NCBI GenBank assembly: GCA_964342385.1 | Contig: CAYFGP010000016.1 | Coordinates: 6,243 to 70,242, forward strand | Reading direction: 5' to 3' | Length of the DNA stretch: 64,000 bases | Source of the DNA: Oceanospirillum sp964342385 | Lineage (GTDB): Bacteria > Pseudomonadota > Gammaproteobacteria > Pseudomonadales > Halomonadaceae | Shown: positions 25,813 through 35,501 of the stretch, in pieces | Layout: every line of letters starts with the position of its first letter | Numbering within the stretch: position 1 is the first letter of the stretch | Notes under the pieces: generated by a model | What the model saw: the letters and a program-made list of their open reading frames with translations, nothing else | Database searches by the model: none | Told to the model about the DNA's origin: nothing | Made by a program: the position numbers and the translations under genes

Positions 25813-26628
25813 TTAACAGGCAACAAAATGCCGCTTACGCCATTTGGCGGGCGTAATACCAAACTGCTTTTTGAACTGACGAATAAAATGAGTGGTATCC
25901 ATCATGCCAATCTGCTCTGCCACAACACTCACAGGAAGGTCAGTATGAACCAAACGGGCACAAGCCTCCGTCATTCTTTTCTGCTGTATCCACTGCCCAA
26001 CTGAAAACCCCGTCTCTCTTTTGAACAGAGTTGCCAGATAAGGGGATGTAACATGCACTGCATCAGCCACCTGCTGTAAAGAAAGCGTTGTTAAAAAGTT
26101 TTGCTGGATATAACTCATGGCCGCAATCACCTTAGGGCTCTGATGAGATACAACGCCCATCGGTTGAATCGCGTGCTGAAGTTCGTTCAGTAATAAAATC
26201 AGATAGCTTCGCAGCACTTCTTTATCGATCTCTGACTGCAGCGCTAACTCATCACAAAGCCCCTGATGTAACTGGAGATAAGTCGATTTACGGACAGAAT
26301 CCAAAGCAAGAATGGGTAAAGCTCCCTGGCGCACTTCCTGAAAAGGGGACATTAAATCGTGGCCTTCATCCAACCCTAAACAACTGGGACAAAAGCTCAT
26401 CCAGTGCACTTCAAGTCGTGAACCATCAATTAAGGTATGAGGCATACCCGCAGGAATCAGCAGCAACATACCCGCTTGTATGCTAACAAGCTCCTTGTGT
26501 AGCAGCTTAAACTCGCCGTGAGCAATATAACTCAGCACAAACTCGGTATGAGTACCGTGAGCATCCATATCCAGTCTATCGATCACAGAATGGCCCGCAC
26601 TGATTGGCCGGTGAAACTGAGCAGACAT
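25813..26628 (-). CDS. AraC family transcriptional regulator
   Basis: A 271-residue regulator. Residues 1-150 are a cupin-type sensor (HTEFVLSYIAHGEFKL, LLLIPAGMPHTLIDG). Residues 165-268 hold two helix-turn-helix motifs, LSLQQVADAVHVTSPYLATLFKRETG and VSVVAEQIGMMDTTHFIRQFKKQFGITPAKWRKR, the latter being the AraC signature. It is divergent from the small membrane protein at 26755, a possible target. The ligand is unknown. Confidence 0.9.
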   Translation of the reverse strand: MSAQFHRPISAGHSVIDRLDMDAHGTHTEFVLSYIAHGEFKLLHKELVSIQAGMLLLIPAGMPHTLIDGSRLEVHWMSFCPSCLGLDEGHDLMSPFQEVRQGALPILALDSVRKSTYLQLHQGLCDELALQSEIDKEVLRSYLILLLNELQHAIQPMGVVSHQSPKVIAAMSYIQQNFLTTLSLQQVADAVHVTSPYLATLFKRETGFSVGQWIQQKRMTEACARLVHTDLPVSVVAEQIGMMDTTHFIRQFKKQFGITPAKWRKRHFVAC

Positions 26629-26754
26629 GATTCATAGCCCCGTCAAAGATTAAAAACAGCCGATTTTCACCAAATCCCCACCATTACCAGCCCAAAATTA
26701 AAGGCTGATAATAACCTCACATTAAAAACTGCATATTACAGCGTGGAATTGACT

Positions 26755-27147
26755 ATGAATATCTCTTTAATCTTAATGGGACTGAGCATCTATATTTTGA
26801 TCTGGGAAAAGCTCCCTGATTGGGGCAACTGGTTCAATCGTATTATTAGCCACTTACCCGCACCATTAGCTTATCTCTATGAGGCTTGGCGCTGCCCCTA
26901 TTGCTTCGGTTTCTGGATCGCCTTACTACTCAATAGCCTAACCGGTATCTACACGTTGCCGGCATTGGCCGAGCTGCAACTCTCTCTAGGTAAAATTGGG
27001 GTTGGAATTGGACTATTTCTTGACGCCCTAGCCAGCGCCTTATTGATTATGGTCGGTAGTCTATTGATTAAAGCTCTGGCTGGACCGGCTATCAAAGGAC
27101 ATGAGATGACACAAACCTTCAAGGCTCAGAAAGCACAGCAGGAGTAG
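26755..27147 (+). CDS. Small membrane protein with a CPYC motif
   Basis: A 130-residue protein beginning at the ATG at 26755; a GTG at 26743 is less likely because GGA sits at the proper distance from the ATG. Hydrophobic segments lie near residues 2-18, 45-60 and 72-105. The motif RCPYCFGFW follows the first segment and could be redox-active or bind metal or heme; such CxxC-FW motifs occur in DUF1360-like membrane proteins, a weak guess. Divergent from the AraC gene. Confidence 0.65.
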   Translation: MNISLILMGLSIYILIWEKLPDWGNWFNRIISHLPAPLAYLYEAWRCPYCFGFWIALLLNSLTGIYTLPALAELQLSLGKIGVGIGLFLDALASALLIMVGSLLIKALAGPAIKGHEMTQTFKAQKAQQE

Positions 27148-27441
27148 CATCAACCGGGAGAAACACCCACAAAGAGAAGAGAGAGCTATACTCAATAGAG
27201 CCCGTTATGTGACAGCGTAAAGATCCGTCTTTTTCCGACCAAGATAACACGTGAAAAGATGCTATTTGATACTCTGAAAACCTCTTTACGGCAAAGGTAG
27301 AACTCTCCTTCCTACAATTCTGGCCTCTACCTGCTACATTTCTACCCTAGGATTAATTAAACACGAGGAATAAAGCTTTTACTCTGTTATGCTTCGCCTT
27401 TTCGGTGAACAGTTTGTTGAACTGATCCAAGTGGCTACATA

Positions 27442-28176
27442 ATGACCAAAGTTCTAGCGCTTTTACTTGCCCTGACAAGCTTTAAAGCAATGGCTGAAAC
27501 AGTCACTTTTGTCTCGTCTAGTTGGCCACCCTATACCGGCTTAGAACTGGCTCATGGTGGTTTTACCAACGAGATCATTCGACAAGCACTTGAGCAAACT
27601 AACCTTAAAAGCAAATTTATCTATATGCCCTGGAGAAGGGCAATGGAAAGTGTGAAAACCGGTGAAATTGATGCGTTGTATTCTGCATATTACTCAACAG
27701 AGCGCGCCAGCACATACATCGCATCAGAACCCTATGTATACAGTGACTTAATGCTAGCGACTCACTCAGATAGCCACATCTCAGGCTATAAAACATTAGC
27801 GGACCTATCACCTTATAGAATTGGGGTGGTCAGAGGTTACGTTAACAGCCCTGAATTTGACCAAGCTGATTTTCTACAAAAAGAACCGGTGACCAATGAC
27901 AAGTTAAACCTGAAGAAACTACTCGGTAAACGGGTAGATCTGATTGTGATTGATCGCTTTGTAGCCCTACACCTACTTCAATCCATGGGAAAATCAGAAA
28001 AGAGCATTCGGTTTCTCGCCAAACCTCTCGATCAAAAGCCTGTACATATTATGTTTTCCAGAAAAAACACCTTGAGTGCAGCACGAGTTGAAGCTTTTAA
28101 TTCAGGCTTGAAGATCATCAAACAACAGGGCATTTACCAAGAGATCCTTAAAAGATATGGATTTTTTGTAAGATAA
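27442..28176 (+). CDS. Periplasmic solute-binding protein, family 3
   Basis: A 244-residue protein with a signal peptide (1-18, ending KAMA). The SBP_bac_3 fold is indicated by SSWPPYTGLE near the N terminus, MPWRRAMESVKTGEIDALYSAYYSTERA, and YRIGVVRGYVNSPEF. It resembles the short polar amino-acid-binding-like proteins found without transporter partners in many marine gammaproteobacteria, and no permease gene is next to it. It may feed a distant ABC transporter or act in sensing. Confidence 0.85.
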   Translation: MTKVLALLLALTSFKAMAETVTFVSSSWPPYTGLELAHGGFTNEIIRQALEQTNLKSKFIYMPWRRAMESVKTGEIDALYSAYYSTERASTYIASEPYVYSDLMLATHSDSHISGYKTLADLSPYRIGVVRGYVNSPEFDQADFLQKEPVTNDKLNLKKLLGKRVDLIVIDRFVALHLLQSMGKSEKSIRFLAKPLDQKPVHIMFSRKNTLSAARVEAFNSGLKIIKQQGIYQEILKRYGFFVR

Positions 28177-28291
28177 TGTTTTCCTTAAAGATAAGTGAAC
28201 ATATACAGGCTATAATTACCCCGCCTGCCCCCACAAGAACGACATGATAATTATAGAAAAACTAGATAAACAGCAGGATGGAGTTTACTGA

Positions 28292-29542
28292 ATGACAGAT
28301 CTGAAATCCTCAAGCACTCCTGCTCTCCGTGAGAGTTACTGCTTGGCCCGCCAACCTATCTGTAATGCGAAATCAGATCTGGCCGCTTACGAGTTACTGT
28401 ACCGAAACAACACGCAAACCACCCAGGCTTATGTGAATTGCCCCAATGAAGCCACAGCTCGTGTACTTACCTTGGCTTTTATGGATATCGGTATTGAAAA
28501 GCTGGCGGGGCGCCTACCGGTTTTTGTCAATATGACCGCCGAACTTCTCCTAAAAGAAGACGTATTACCTGAGCCTGCAGATAGAATTGTGCTGGAAGTT
28601 CTGGAGGATATTGAGCCCACTCCAGAAATACTTAGCGCTCTGAAAAGATGGCGCACCAAAGGATATAAGATTGCTCTGGATGATTTTGTCCTAACCCAGA
28701 AAACCAAAGCCTTCCTACCCCATGCTGATATTATCAAGCTGGATATTATGTCTTGCTCTCAAGCGACCCTTGAGAAACGCATGGAAATCCTGAAGCGCTT
28801 GCCTAATGTGACTTTTCTGGCCGAGAAGGTAGAAACCTGGGAAGAGTTTGAGTTTTGTAAATCACTAGGCTTTGAACTGTTTCAGGGCTATTTTCTGTCT
28901 AAACCAGAAACATTGGATAACCATTCCAAGTCCGATAACGAGATAGTAAAAACCCAACTATTGGGCGAGATCTATCGGGAAGAGCCAGATATTGAAGCAC
29001 TGGAGAAGCTGATATCTCAAGACCCTCAACTGTATTACCGTATTTTGAAATACGTGAATTCGGCCCGCTACTCACTGCCTAATCAGATTGAAAGCCTGAA
29101 ACATGCGTTGACTCTACTGGGCTTGCAGCAGCTGCGTGCCATCATCAGCATGATGTCACTGGCTGGTTCCAGTAAAAAAGGCCCGACGCTTCTGTCTATC
29201 GTGCTACTACGGGCGCGTATGTGTCAGTATATTGCGCAAAAGCGTGGCGAAAGCGATATAGATCATTTCTTCACCATTGGTTTACTGTCTATGCTGGATG
29301 CATTTTTCCAGCGGCCACTGGATGCAATTATCAGCGAACTACCACTGCACTCCAAGATTAAAGATGCCTTACTAAATAATGAAGGTATGGGCGGTGAAGT
29401 ATTAAGCGCGATCAAGGCCTACGAAAAAGGCAATTGGGATTATCTTGATAACACTGACTTTGATCGAACCCTGATGGCTAGAGCATACCTGGACGCTATG
29501 ATCTGGGCAGAAGAACTCTCGGCATCGGCATTAAATCATTAG
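28292..29542 (+). CDS. EAL-HDOD signalling protein
   Basis: A 416-residue protein of the YuxH type. Residues 15-205 are an EAL-like domain (YCLARQPICNAKSDLAAYELLYRN; ALDDFVLTQK; ADIIKLDIM; LAEKVETWEEFEFCKSLGFELFQGYFLSKP). The first motif reads YELLYR where catalytic enzymes have EALLR, so phosphodiesterase activity is doubtful. Residues 210-400 are HDOD (PQLYYRILKYVNSARYS; HALTLLGLQQLRAIISM). Such proteins usually act as c-di-GMP effectors or adaptors. Monocistronic. Confidence 0.9.
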   Translation: MTDLKSSSTPALRESYCLARQPICNAKSDLAAYELLYRNNTQTTQAYVNCPNEATARVLTLAFMDIGIEKLAGRLPVFVNMTAELLLKEDVLPEPADRIVLEVLEDIEPTPEILSALKRWRTKGYKIALDDFVLTQKTKAFLPHADIIKLDIMSCSQATLEKRMEILKRLPNVTFLAEKVETWEEFEFCKSLGFELFQGYFLSKPETLDNHSKSDNEIVKTQLLGEIYREEPDIEALEKLISQDPQLYYRILKYVNSARYSLPNQIESLKHALTLLGLQQLRAIISMMSLAGSSKKGPTLLSIVLLRARMCQYIAQKRGESDIDHFFTIGLLSMLDAFFQRPLDAIISELPLHSKIKDALLNNEGMGGEVLSAIKAYEKGNWDYLDNTDFDRTLMARAYLDAMIWAEELSASALNH

Positions 29543-29599
29543 ACTGTTACTCTCTTTCACTCTCAGCTGATCTATCTCTTACGCAGACAGCAGGGAAAG

Positions 29600-29624
29600 C
29601 CTGGCTACATATTCTGTAGCCAGG
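29600..29624. other. Perfect hairpin between convergent genes
   Basis: CCTGGCTACA-TATTC-TGTAGCCAGG, a 10-bp stem with a 5-nt loop, 58 bp after the EAL-HDOD stop. No T-tract; it could be a weak bidirectional terminator. Confidence 0.45.
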
Positions 29625-29685
29625 AAGAGTCTGATTAGCGCCTACCCCATCCCTCTCATATTAGCCTCACCTTGCGGTTAGTCGC

Positions 29686-30153
29686 TTAATGAATACCAAT
29701 CAAAGTTGGCGCATGCTGACGCCAGAGCTGATTAAAATCCGCCACGACTGCATCAGCTGAAGCACACGACGAATGACGTGTCGTCCAATGGGCGAGCCGG
29801 GCAACTTCTGCATATGCTTCTAATGCCGTTGATTTCAAATATTCCTCATGCTTGCCCTGAGTGATATCACTGAGCAATTGCCCGGTCACTTCCAGATAAT
29901 CTTCATCCACTTCACTGGGATGAGGACCATATTCAAAGCAGTTTAAACAGGCCTCAACACAACGTCGGATCGACTCTTCATTCACCACCCACAGCGCCAG
30001 CAACTCAGCGCTAATCTCAAACGCCTGCAAATAATAGTGTGCAGTTTGATCGCTACGACCATTCATATAAGCACTATGGGCCTGCAGATTAAAACCATCG
30101 TACTGCGCAATCAGCTTACGCATCTGACAGGAAGAACATTGTCGCTTAGCCAT
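29686..30153 (-). CDS. Hypothetical Cys-containing protein in a cysH operon
   Basis: A 155-residue protein; GGAGG precedes the ATG at 30153. The N terminus has CSSCQMRK and the centre RRCVEACLNCFEYGPHP, so a metal or Fe-S site is possible. The rest is helical, TPR-like in composition. The gene begins 20 bp after cysH and is probably cotranscribed. Function unknown; a role linked to sulfate reduction is only suggested by position. Confidence 0.65.
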   Translation of the reverse strand: MAKRQCSSCQMRKLIAQYDGFNLQAHSAYMNGRSDQTAHYYLQAFEISAELLALWVVNEESIRRCVEACLNCFEYGPHPSEVDEDYLEVTGQLLSDITQGKHEEYLKSTALEAYAEVARLAHWTTRHSSCASADAVVADFNQLWRQHAPTLIGIH

Positions 30154-30173
30154 TGTTATCAACCTCCAAAGCG

Positions 30174-30794
30174 TTAAAGTTTTGTATGCAGGCCACACTC
30201 ACGATTGGCCAGCGCTTTGGTGGGATCAAAATATTTCTCAACATTAGGCAGCCCAAACTGCTCCAGATAAGTCTGCATATCGGCCTCTTTCCAATGCAGT
30301 ACCGGCGCAACCTTTAACATACCATCCGGCCCTTGGCTTACCAGTTCCATCTCTTGCCTGAATGCCGTTTGCTCACTGCGCACAGCAGTTAACCAAACAT
30401 CAGGTTGATGCTCCTTCATCGCTCGGGAAAACGGCTCCAGCTTAAACTGCTGCGTAAACTCAGCATGGCCTTCATCTTCAATACTGGGAATACCTCCCAG
30501 TGCGGCATCACGCCGCGCAGCCGATATCTTCGGCGTGTACACATCGATATTGAGATCTAAAGCTTCAATGATCTGCTGAGCCACCTTATAAGTCTCACGA
30601 GTGTTGTAACCTGAATCGATCCAGATCACCGGAATATCCGCTTTTATCTGAGTGGCCATATGCAGAATAACCGCTTCAAAAGGGCCAAAATTGGTCGTAA
30701 CAAGTGGCTTGTCAGCAACACTCAGTGCCCATTCAATCACTTTCTGAGGCGTCGCGCCTGCCAGTTCCTGATTAACTTTATCGATATCCAGCAT
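30174..30794 (-). CDS. cysH: Phosphoadenosine phosphosulfate reductase CysH
   Basis: A 206-residue enzyme that reduces PAPS to sulfite with thioredoxin. I start at the ATG at 30794. Motifs: VTTNFGPFEAVILHMA (PP-loop-like nucleotide region), IPVIWIDSGYNTRETYKVA, WLTAVRSEQTAFR and the C-terminal ECGLH carrying the catalytic cysteine. The paired-cysteine Fe-S motif of APS reductases is absent, consistent with the PAPS type. It is a little shorter than the E. coli enzyme. First gene of a two-gene operon. Confidence 0.9.
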   Translation of the reverse strand: MLDIDKVNQELAGATPQKVIEWALSVADKPLVTTNFGPFEAVILHMATQIKADIPVIWIDSGYNTRETYKVAQQIIEALDLNIDVYTPKISAARRDAALGGIPSIEDEGHAEFTQQFKLEPFSRAMKEHQPDVWLTAVRSEQTAFRQEMELVSQGPDGMLKVAPVLHWKEADMQTYLEQFGLPNVEKYFDPTKALANRECGLHTKL

Positions 30795-30934
30795 TAGGTT
30801 ATTCCACCTTTTCAACAGGTTAAAACATCTGGAGGCATGGTAAGATTCAAACCCCAAAAATGCAAATAAGATTTATTATCAACAAATCTATTAAGAAAAT
30901 GTCACGAGACCAAAGCAGCACGCTTTGTCCCCCA

Positions 30935-31010
30935 ATCAGCGAGAGAAAGCTAACACTGATTAAATTCGCAAATAGAAATTATTATTATTTACTGTTATCT
31001 TCTCGCTGAT
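30935..31010. promoter_or_regulatory. Inverted repeat ATCAGCGAGA flanking the AraC gene promoter
   Basis: ATCAGCGAGA at 30935-30944 and its exact complement TCTCGCTGAT at 31001-31010 enclose a very AT-rich 56-bp stretch (including ATTATTATTATTTACTG at about 30978-30995). The second arm is 26 bp before the AraC start. AraC-type regulators often bind two such arms. The AT-rich centre weakly resembles a Fur box. Confidence 0.45.
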
Positions 31011-31035
31011 CGCCTGATACGAAAATAGCAAAGCA

Positions 31036-32073
31036 ATGCAAGATACAGCCTTTCAACGAATCCAACGCAGTCTTGACCATATTCATAACCATCTTGATGA
31101 GACACTGACCGTCGAATCTTTAGCGGAGAAGAGCTGCTGGTCACGCTGGCAGTTCCAACGCGTATTCAACCACTTTACCGGTTTGACGGTGGCGCAATAT
31201 ATCCGCGAATTGCGCCTCAGCCAGGCTGCAGAGTTACTGTTAACCAGCAAACAAAAACAGCTGGATATTGCTTTGATATGTGGTTTTGATTCCGAGGTCA
31301 GCTTTAGCCGTAGCTTCCGACAGATGTTCGGTTGTACACCGGGTCAGTACCGCCGTCGGGGCAAACGTGCAGGCCTGAAAACACCTATGGTGTCACCTCA
31401 ATGGAGCAATGCCTTACTGGGATCGTTAGCCCTTTCTCAAGATATGTTGACCCAGAAGGCCCTCATTCAAGGCGAGGCTCAAAGACAGATTCAGGCACCA
31501 GCCTTAGTTCAAGATCCAGTACTACCTAAAGAGCTGGAACATAAGCTGTTGCAAATTCGAGTGGAAAGCCAACCAGAAATGCAAGTTCTGGGTGTAACCG
31601 ATCAGATTCAGGGTATTTTTGCCGATAATCCGGACTTTTCCTCCAAAGTGCCTGAGATCTGGCGCCACCTGCAGGAACAGCTTTCATGTAGTGAAACTGA
31701 TCTTGAAAGCCATAAGCTTCAGGGTATTGGCGTATTAGATACCAGCGCTCTGGATGACGGTGATACCTCTATTAACTATTGGGCCTGTATTGATAGCACT
31801 GGTTTTGATCACTCCTCTATTGAAAAAACTGATGGTCAGCAGCAGCCCTTATTACAACAACTGACCATTCCTGCTCAGGAATATGCGGTTATCCCCTTCT
31901 CTGGTCCTGCTCACCTGATGGATGACACCCTGGCCTGGTTTATCTACCACTGGCTACCTGGCTCAGGTTATAGCGGTATCAATCAGTTTGATCTGGAGAT
32001 CTATCCCAAGGACTTTGTCTCTGATGGGCAACATCTTGAGTTGGAATACTGGGTGCCAGTGACCACTCAGTAG
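31036..32073 (+). CDS. AraC family regulator with GyrI/Rob-like effector domain, siderophore locus
   Basis: A 345-residue regulator with the DNA-binding domain first (residues 1-110: LTVESLAEKSCWSRWQFQRVFNHFTG; LDIALICGFDSEVSFSRSFRQMFGCTPGQYRRRG). Residues 175-345 are a GyrI-like effector-binding domain (QIRVESQPEMQVLGV; PAQEYAVIPFSGP; FDLEIYPKDF), the architecture of Rob. It lies just upstream of, and in line with, the siderophore receptor operon, so it probably activates that operon in response to a ligand or the siderophore. The ribosome binding site is weak. Confidence 0.88.
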   Translation: MQDTAFQRIQRSLDHIHNHLDETLTVESLAEKSCWSRWQFQRVFNHFTGLTVAQYIRELRLSQAAELLLTSKQKQLDIALICGFDSEVSFSRSFRQMFGCTPGQYRRRGKRAGLKTPMVSPQWSNALLGSLALSQDMLTQKALIQGEAQRQIQAPALVQDPVLPKELEHKLLQIRVESQPEMQVLGVTDQIQGIFADNPDFSSKVPEIWRHLQEQLSCSETDLESHKLQGIGVLDTSALDDGDTSINYWACIDSTGFDHSSIEKTDGQQQPLLQQLTIPAQEYAVIPFSGPAHLMDDTLAWFIYHWLPGSGYSGINQFDLEIYPKDFVSDGQHLELEYWVPVTTQ

Positions 32074-32128
32074 CGTTCTTCTGTGGCTATTTGCACCAAA
32101 TGGTTAAGTTTGATGTCAATGAAAAAAC

Positions 32129-32192
32129 TATTATTGAGAACAATTCACATTTAGGGCTCAAGCCTTTTTTATATCAGATATTTTCAATAATA
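32129..32192 (+). promoter_or_regulatory. Spaced inverted repeat before the siderophore receptor operon
   Basis: TATTATTGAGAA at 32129-32140 and TTTTCAATAATA at 32181-32192 are inverted copies (11 of 12 bases). The inner arm ends 20 bp before the receptor start. This could be a regulator-binding pair or a leader stem. A direct Fur-box match was not convincing. Confidence 0.35.
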
Positions 32193-32212
32193 ACTTTTGT
32201 CCCGGAGACCCC

Positions 32213-34393
32213 ATGACCAGATCCAATCACACACACAGCCAGCTTTTACCAGCCAAGCCGGGGTTTAAACCGCGTTTACTGGCATTGGCAGTTGCTGCTG
32301 CATTTGCACCAGAACTTATGGCTGCCTCTCAGGATACATCAGCATCCGATAAGGCCAGCGTGCAGGATGATCTGGTTATTTATGGTGGTACCTATCGTAA
32401 TACCGCAACCAAAACGGCATTAAGCGCCGAAGAAACACCACAAGGCTATTCGGTGATTGATCAGGAAGAACTGGCCATGCGTAATGCCGATTCGGTCGCC
32501 ACTGCTCTGCGCTATAGCACAGGTGTTAATACCGAGCTGCGTGGCGGAGCTGTTACCCGCCTGGACCTGTTTACCATTCGTGGTTTTATCAATTACCAAA
32601 ACTCCTATGATGGCCTGCAGCTACTGTTTAACGACTGGAACCTGCAGCCTCAGATCGATGCTAAAGCCCTTGAACAAGTTGAAGTATTTAAAGGCCCGAC
32701 CTCGACCCTATATGGCAGTATGCCACCGGGCGGCATGGTCAACCTGATCAGTAAAAAACCTCAACAGGAAGCCGAGCACAGTATTGAGCTGGCTACCGGT
32801 AGCCATAGTAAAAAAGAAGCCAGCTTTGATTCCACAGGTCAGATTGGTGATTCCGACTTTTCTTATCGTGTAATTGGTTTAGCCCGTGAACAGGATTCCC
32901 AGGCAGATACCGCAGGTGATAAACGTACTCTGATCGCGCCATCTATTGATTGGCAGGTATCTGACAAAACTCTGATCAACTTCAACCTGTATTATCAGGA
33001 TGATCCTGAAATGGGCATCTTTAATACCCTGCCAGCAGCGGGTATGTTCCGTGATAATCCTAATGGTAGCTTTGATCAGAATAGCTTTGCCGGTGATAAA
33101 AACTGGAATGCCTACGAGCGGGAAGTCACCTTACTGAGCTACAAGGTTAATCATCAGTTTAATGATAACTGGACTCTGCTGCACAATGCCCGCTATATGG
33201 ATGCGACAGCGTATCAGGAGAACACCTACACCTCTTATCTTGACGATGATATGCGCACCCTGCACCGTCGCGCCTATCTGACCGATGAAACCAGTAAAAC
33301 GATCACTATTGACAATCAGCTGTCTGGCATCATTGATACCGGTGCCGTTGAGCATAACCTGTTGCTGGGTCTGGATTACCAGAAACTCAGTTCAGATATC
33401 CGTTACGAAGACAACACCATTGCTGCTCTGGATCTGTTTGCCCCTAATAGCAATCTGGTAGACCGTAACACCCTGGATATGACCAACACGCTCTACAGTA
33501 GTGACTTTACCAAGAAGTTTGAGCAAACCGGTGTTTATCTGCAGGACCAGATGAAAATCGATCAGCTGGTGTTGATTGCGGGTGTTCGTTACGACGATTA
33601 CAAAGGCTCAGAAAGCGGGAAGAAATACGGTGCCGCTACCGATACAGAACTCACCGAAGAGCATGTTTCTGGTCGTATCGGAGCCCTGTATCAACTGGAT
33701 AACGGCTTTGCCCCTTTTGTCAGCTATGCCGAAAGCTATCAGCCTGAAACCGGTGTGACCCGCAATAACGAAGACTTTGAGCCTTCCACCGGTAAGCAAT
33801 GGGAAGCGGGCGTGAAGTATAACGCTCAGGATGGTCGTCTGTCCGGCTCCTTAGTGGCTTATCAGATCACTAAAGACAATGTACCTACTCGTGATCCTAA
33901 TGGTTCGCCATATGACCTGATTCAAGCCGGTGAAGTAGAGTCCAAAGGTATCGAGCTGGAACTGAACGCTCAGATCTCCAACAACCTGATGCTGTCTGCC
34001 TTCTACTCTCGTCAGGATGTTGAAGTGACCAAAGATAACAACGGCCTGCAAGGTAAAACTCCGGTTTGGACACCTGAACAGACACTGTCTATTTGGGCCA
34101 ACTACGATATCTACACAGGTGCTTTAGCCGGCACAACGCTGGGTTATGGTATTCGTCATATTGGTGAAGCCCAGCTGGATGCTATGAACACTGATACTGT
34201 TCCCTCTGCCACTCTGATGGATCTGTCAGTAGGTTATGACCTGGCGGGTTTAAGTGCCGCAGCTTCCGGTGCCAGCGTACGTCTGAGTGTTAACAACCTG
34301 TTCGATAAAGAGTCCTACACCTGTTACGACAGTAATAACTGCTGGTTTGGTGCCGAGCGTACCGTAGAAGCCAGCTTGAAGTATGACTTCTAG
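32213..34393 (+). CDS. TonB-dependent siderophore receptor (FhuA/FoxA-like)
   Basis: A 726-residue outer-membrane receptor. The signal peptide ends near ELMA. The plug domain has ETPQGYSVIDQEEL, RLDLFTIRGF, VEVFKGPTSTLYGSMPPGGMVNLISKKP; the barrel carries GVYLQDQMKIDQLVLIAGVRYDDY and ends NNLFDKESYTCYDSNNCWFGAERTVEASLKYDF with the terminal Phe needed for barrel assembly. The last-loop cysteine pair is typical of ferrichrome/hydroxamate-type receptors. The downstream fhuF-, fhuC-, fhuD- and fhuB-like genes follow with short gaps, forming one uptake operon. Confidence 0.95.
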   Translation: MTRSNHTHSQLLPAKPGFKPRLLALAVAAAFAPELMAASQDTSASDKASVQDDLVIYGGTYRNTATKTALSAEETPQGYSVIDQEELAMRNADSVATALRYSTGVNTELRGGAVTRLDLFTIRGFINYQNSYDGLQLLFNDWNLQPQIDAKALEQVEVFKGPTSTLYGSMPPGGMVNLISKKPQQEAEHSIELATGSHSKKEASFDSTGQIGDSDFSYRVIGLAREQDSQADTAGDKRTLIAPSIDWQVSDKTLINFNLYYQDDPEMGIFNTLPAAGMFRDNPNGSFDQNSFAGDKNWNAYEREVTLLSYKVNHQFNDNWTLLHNARYMDATAYQENTYTSYLDDDMRTLHRRAYLTDETSKTITIDNQLSGIIDTGAVEHNLLLGLDYQKLSSDIRYEDNTIAALDLFAPNSNLVDRNTLDMTNTLYSSDFTKKFEQTGVYLQDQMKIDQLVLIAGVRYDDYKGSESGKKYGAATDTELTEEHVSGRIGALYQLDNGFAPFVSYAESYQPETGVTRNNEDFEPSTGKQWEAGVKYNAQDGRLSGSLVAYQITKDNVPTRDPNGSPYDLIQAGEVESKGIELELNAQISNNLMLSAFYSRQDVEVTKDNNGLQGKTPVWTPEQTLSIWANYDIYTGALAGTTLGYGIRHIGEAQLDAMNTDTVPSATLMDLSVGYDLAGLSAAASGASVRLSVNNLFDKESYTCYDSNNCWFGAERTVEASLKYDF

Positions 34394-34428
34394 CACTTAA
34401 TAAACCACTAAGGACAAATTAGGCACTG

Positions 34429-35487
34429 ATGCCCAATCCACACGAAACACAAAACCAAGTCCTGTTTGCTCTGGCCCGACACGTGTCTCCGGCACTGTCT
34501 GGCCAGACCTTTAATCATCAGTATTCTGATGGTCAAAATAGCGGCAACCGGATTAAAAACGATCACAGCAGTTTTGTTAGCAATCCTGAGAACAGCAATC
34601 AGGGCTTGTTACAAATCGGACAGGACAATACTCAGGTGCTGCAGGACTTTTACCAAAGTCTTCAGCACCTCTACCCGTTGCCAGGCAAACCTTATTGGCA
34701 AGCCAGAGGTTGGACGCTACTCACCTGGCAACCGCTCTACCTTTCTTTTCTCACTCTTTATGGCCTGGGATCTGTGCCTTCGGCATTGGGACAAGTGTCT
34801 CAACAAACCTCGGAAGGTATGGTCTCAGGCTACTTTTTACCCCAAGGCCCTTGGTATTCACTGAAGAATAACGCTCGCACTGTACCTGAGTTGATTACAC
34901 TCACCTGTAAAAAACTACGTCCTATGATCAGTCAGCTACAGCAAGAGTTTGAAGCCGTCAACGGCTTTAATCAGGCTAAAAGTCAAAGAGCATTGGCAGA
35001 TCAACTACTGATCATTCTGCTACGTTTAGCGGATGCTGCCGCTGAACTCTTTCCCCGGTTTGTTGCTTCACTGCCTGAAGAACACCATGCGTTATTGGGC
35101 GTTGCGGATATGCCTTGGTTACATCAGAGGTTACTGCACAAAGAGACAGTCATTGCGGATGCTGCCCTGTGGTTAAAAGGGCTGGATCTCCCGGTTGAGC
35201 ATTATCAACGAATTCAAGACAAGTCGTTGTTAAACGGCCAGGCTGCTCAAACGATACAAATGGATCAAACTTTACAAGCTACAGCCAGCCCAGGGCTTTA
35301 TCTCAAACGCCTGACTTGCTGTATGCATTATCGTCGTGAAGATGGCGAATTGTGTGATAACTGCCCTCGACTCAAAAATAGTCGCTCTGCTTCTAAAAGC
35401 GATCAGACTCGCCCTAAAAACAGCCGCGAATGTAACGATAGCAACCCGCAGCAAAAGAAACGTATTAAGACCCTTAAAGCCGCCTAG
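34429..35487 (+). CDS. fhuF: Siderophore-iron reductase, FhuF family
   Basis: A 352-residue protein that in this family reduces the ferric siderophore in the cytoplasm to release iron. The C-terminal 2Fe-2S motif is complete: C-C-x10-C-x2-C in CCMHYRREDGELCDNC, near residues 303-318. The N-terminal part is longer than in E. coli FhuF, with a Ser/Asn/Gln-rich segment at residues 20-60. The last 30 residues are basic (KSDQTRPKNSRE, QQKKRIKTLK) and look unstructured. It lies between receptor and transporter genes. Confidence 0.88.
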   Translation: MPNPHETQNQVLFALARHVSPALSGQTFNHQYSDGQNSGNRIKNDHSSFVSNPENSNQGLLQIGQDNTQVLQDFYQSLQHLYPLPGKPYWQARGWTLLTWQPLYLSFLTLYGLGSVPSALGQVSQQTSEGMVSGYFLPQGPWYSLKNNARTVPELITLTCKKLRPMISQLQQEFEAVNGFNQAKSQRALADQLLIILLRLADAAAELFPRFVASLPEEHHALLGVADMPWLHQRLLHKETVIADAALWLKGLDLPVEHYQRIQDKSLLNGQAAQTIQMDQTLQATASPGLYLKRLTCCMHYRREDGELCDNCPRLKNSRSASKSDQTRPKNSRECNDSNPQQKKRIKTLKAA

Positions 35488-35501
35488 GCTGAGCACTCTC
35501 T

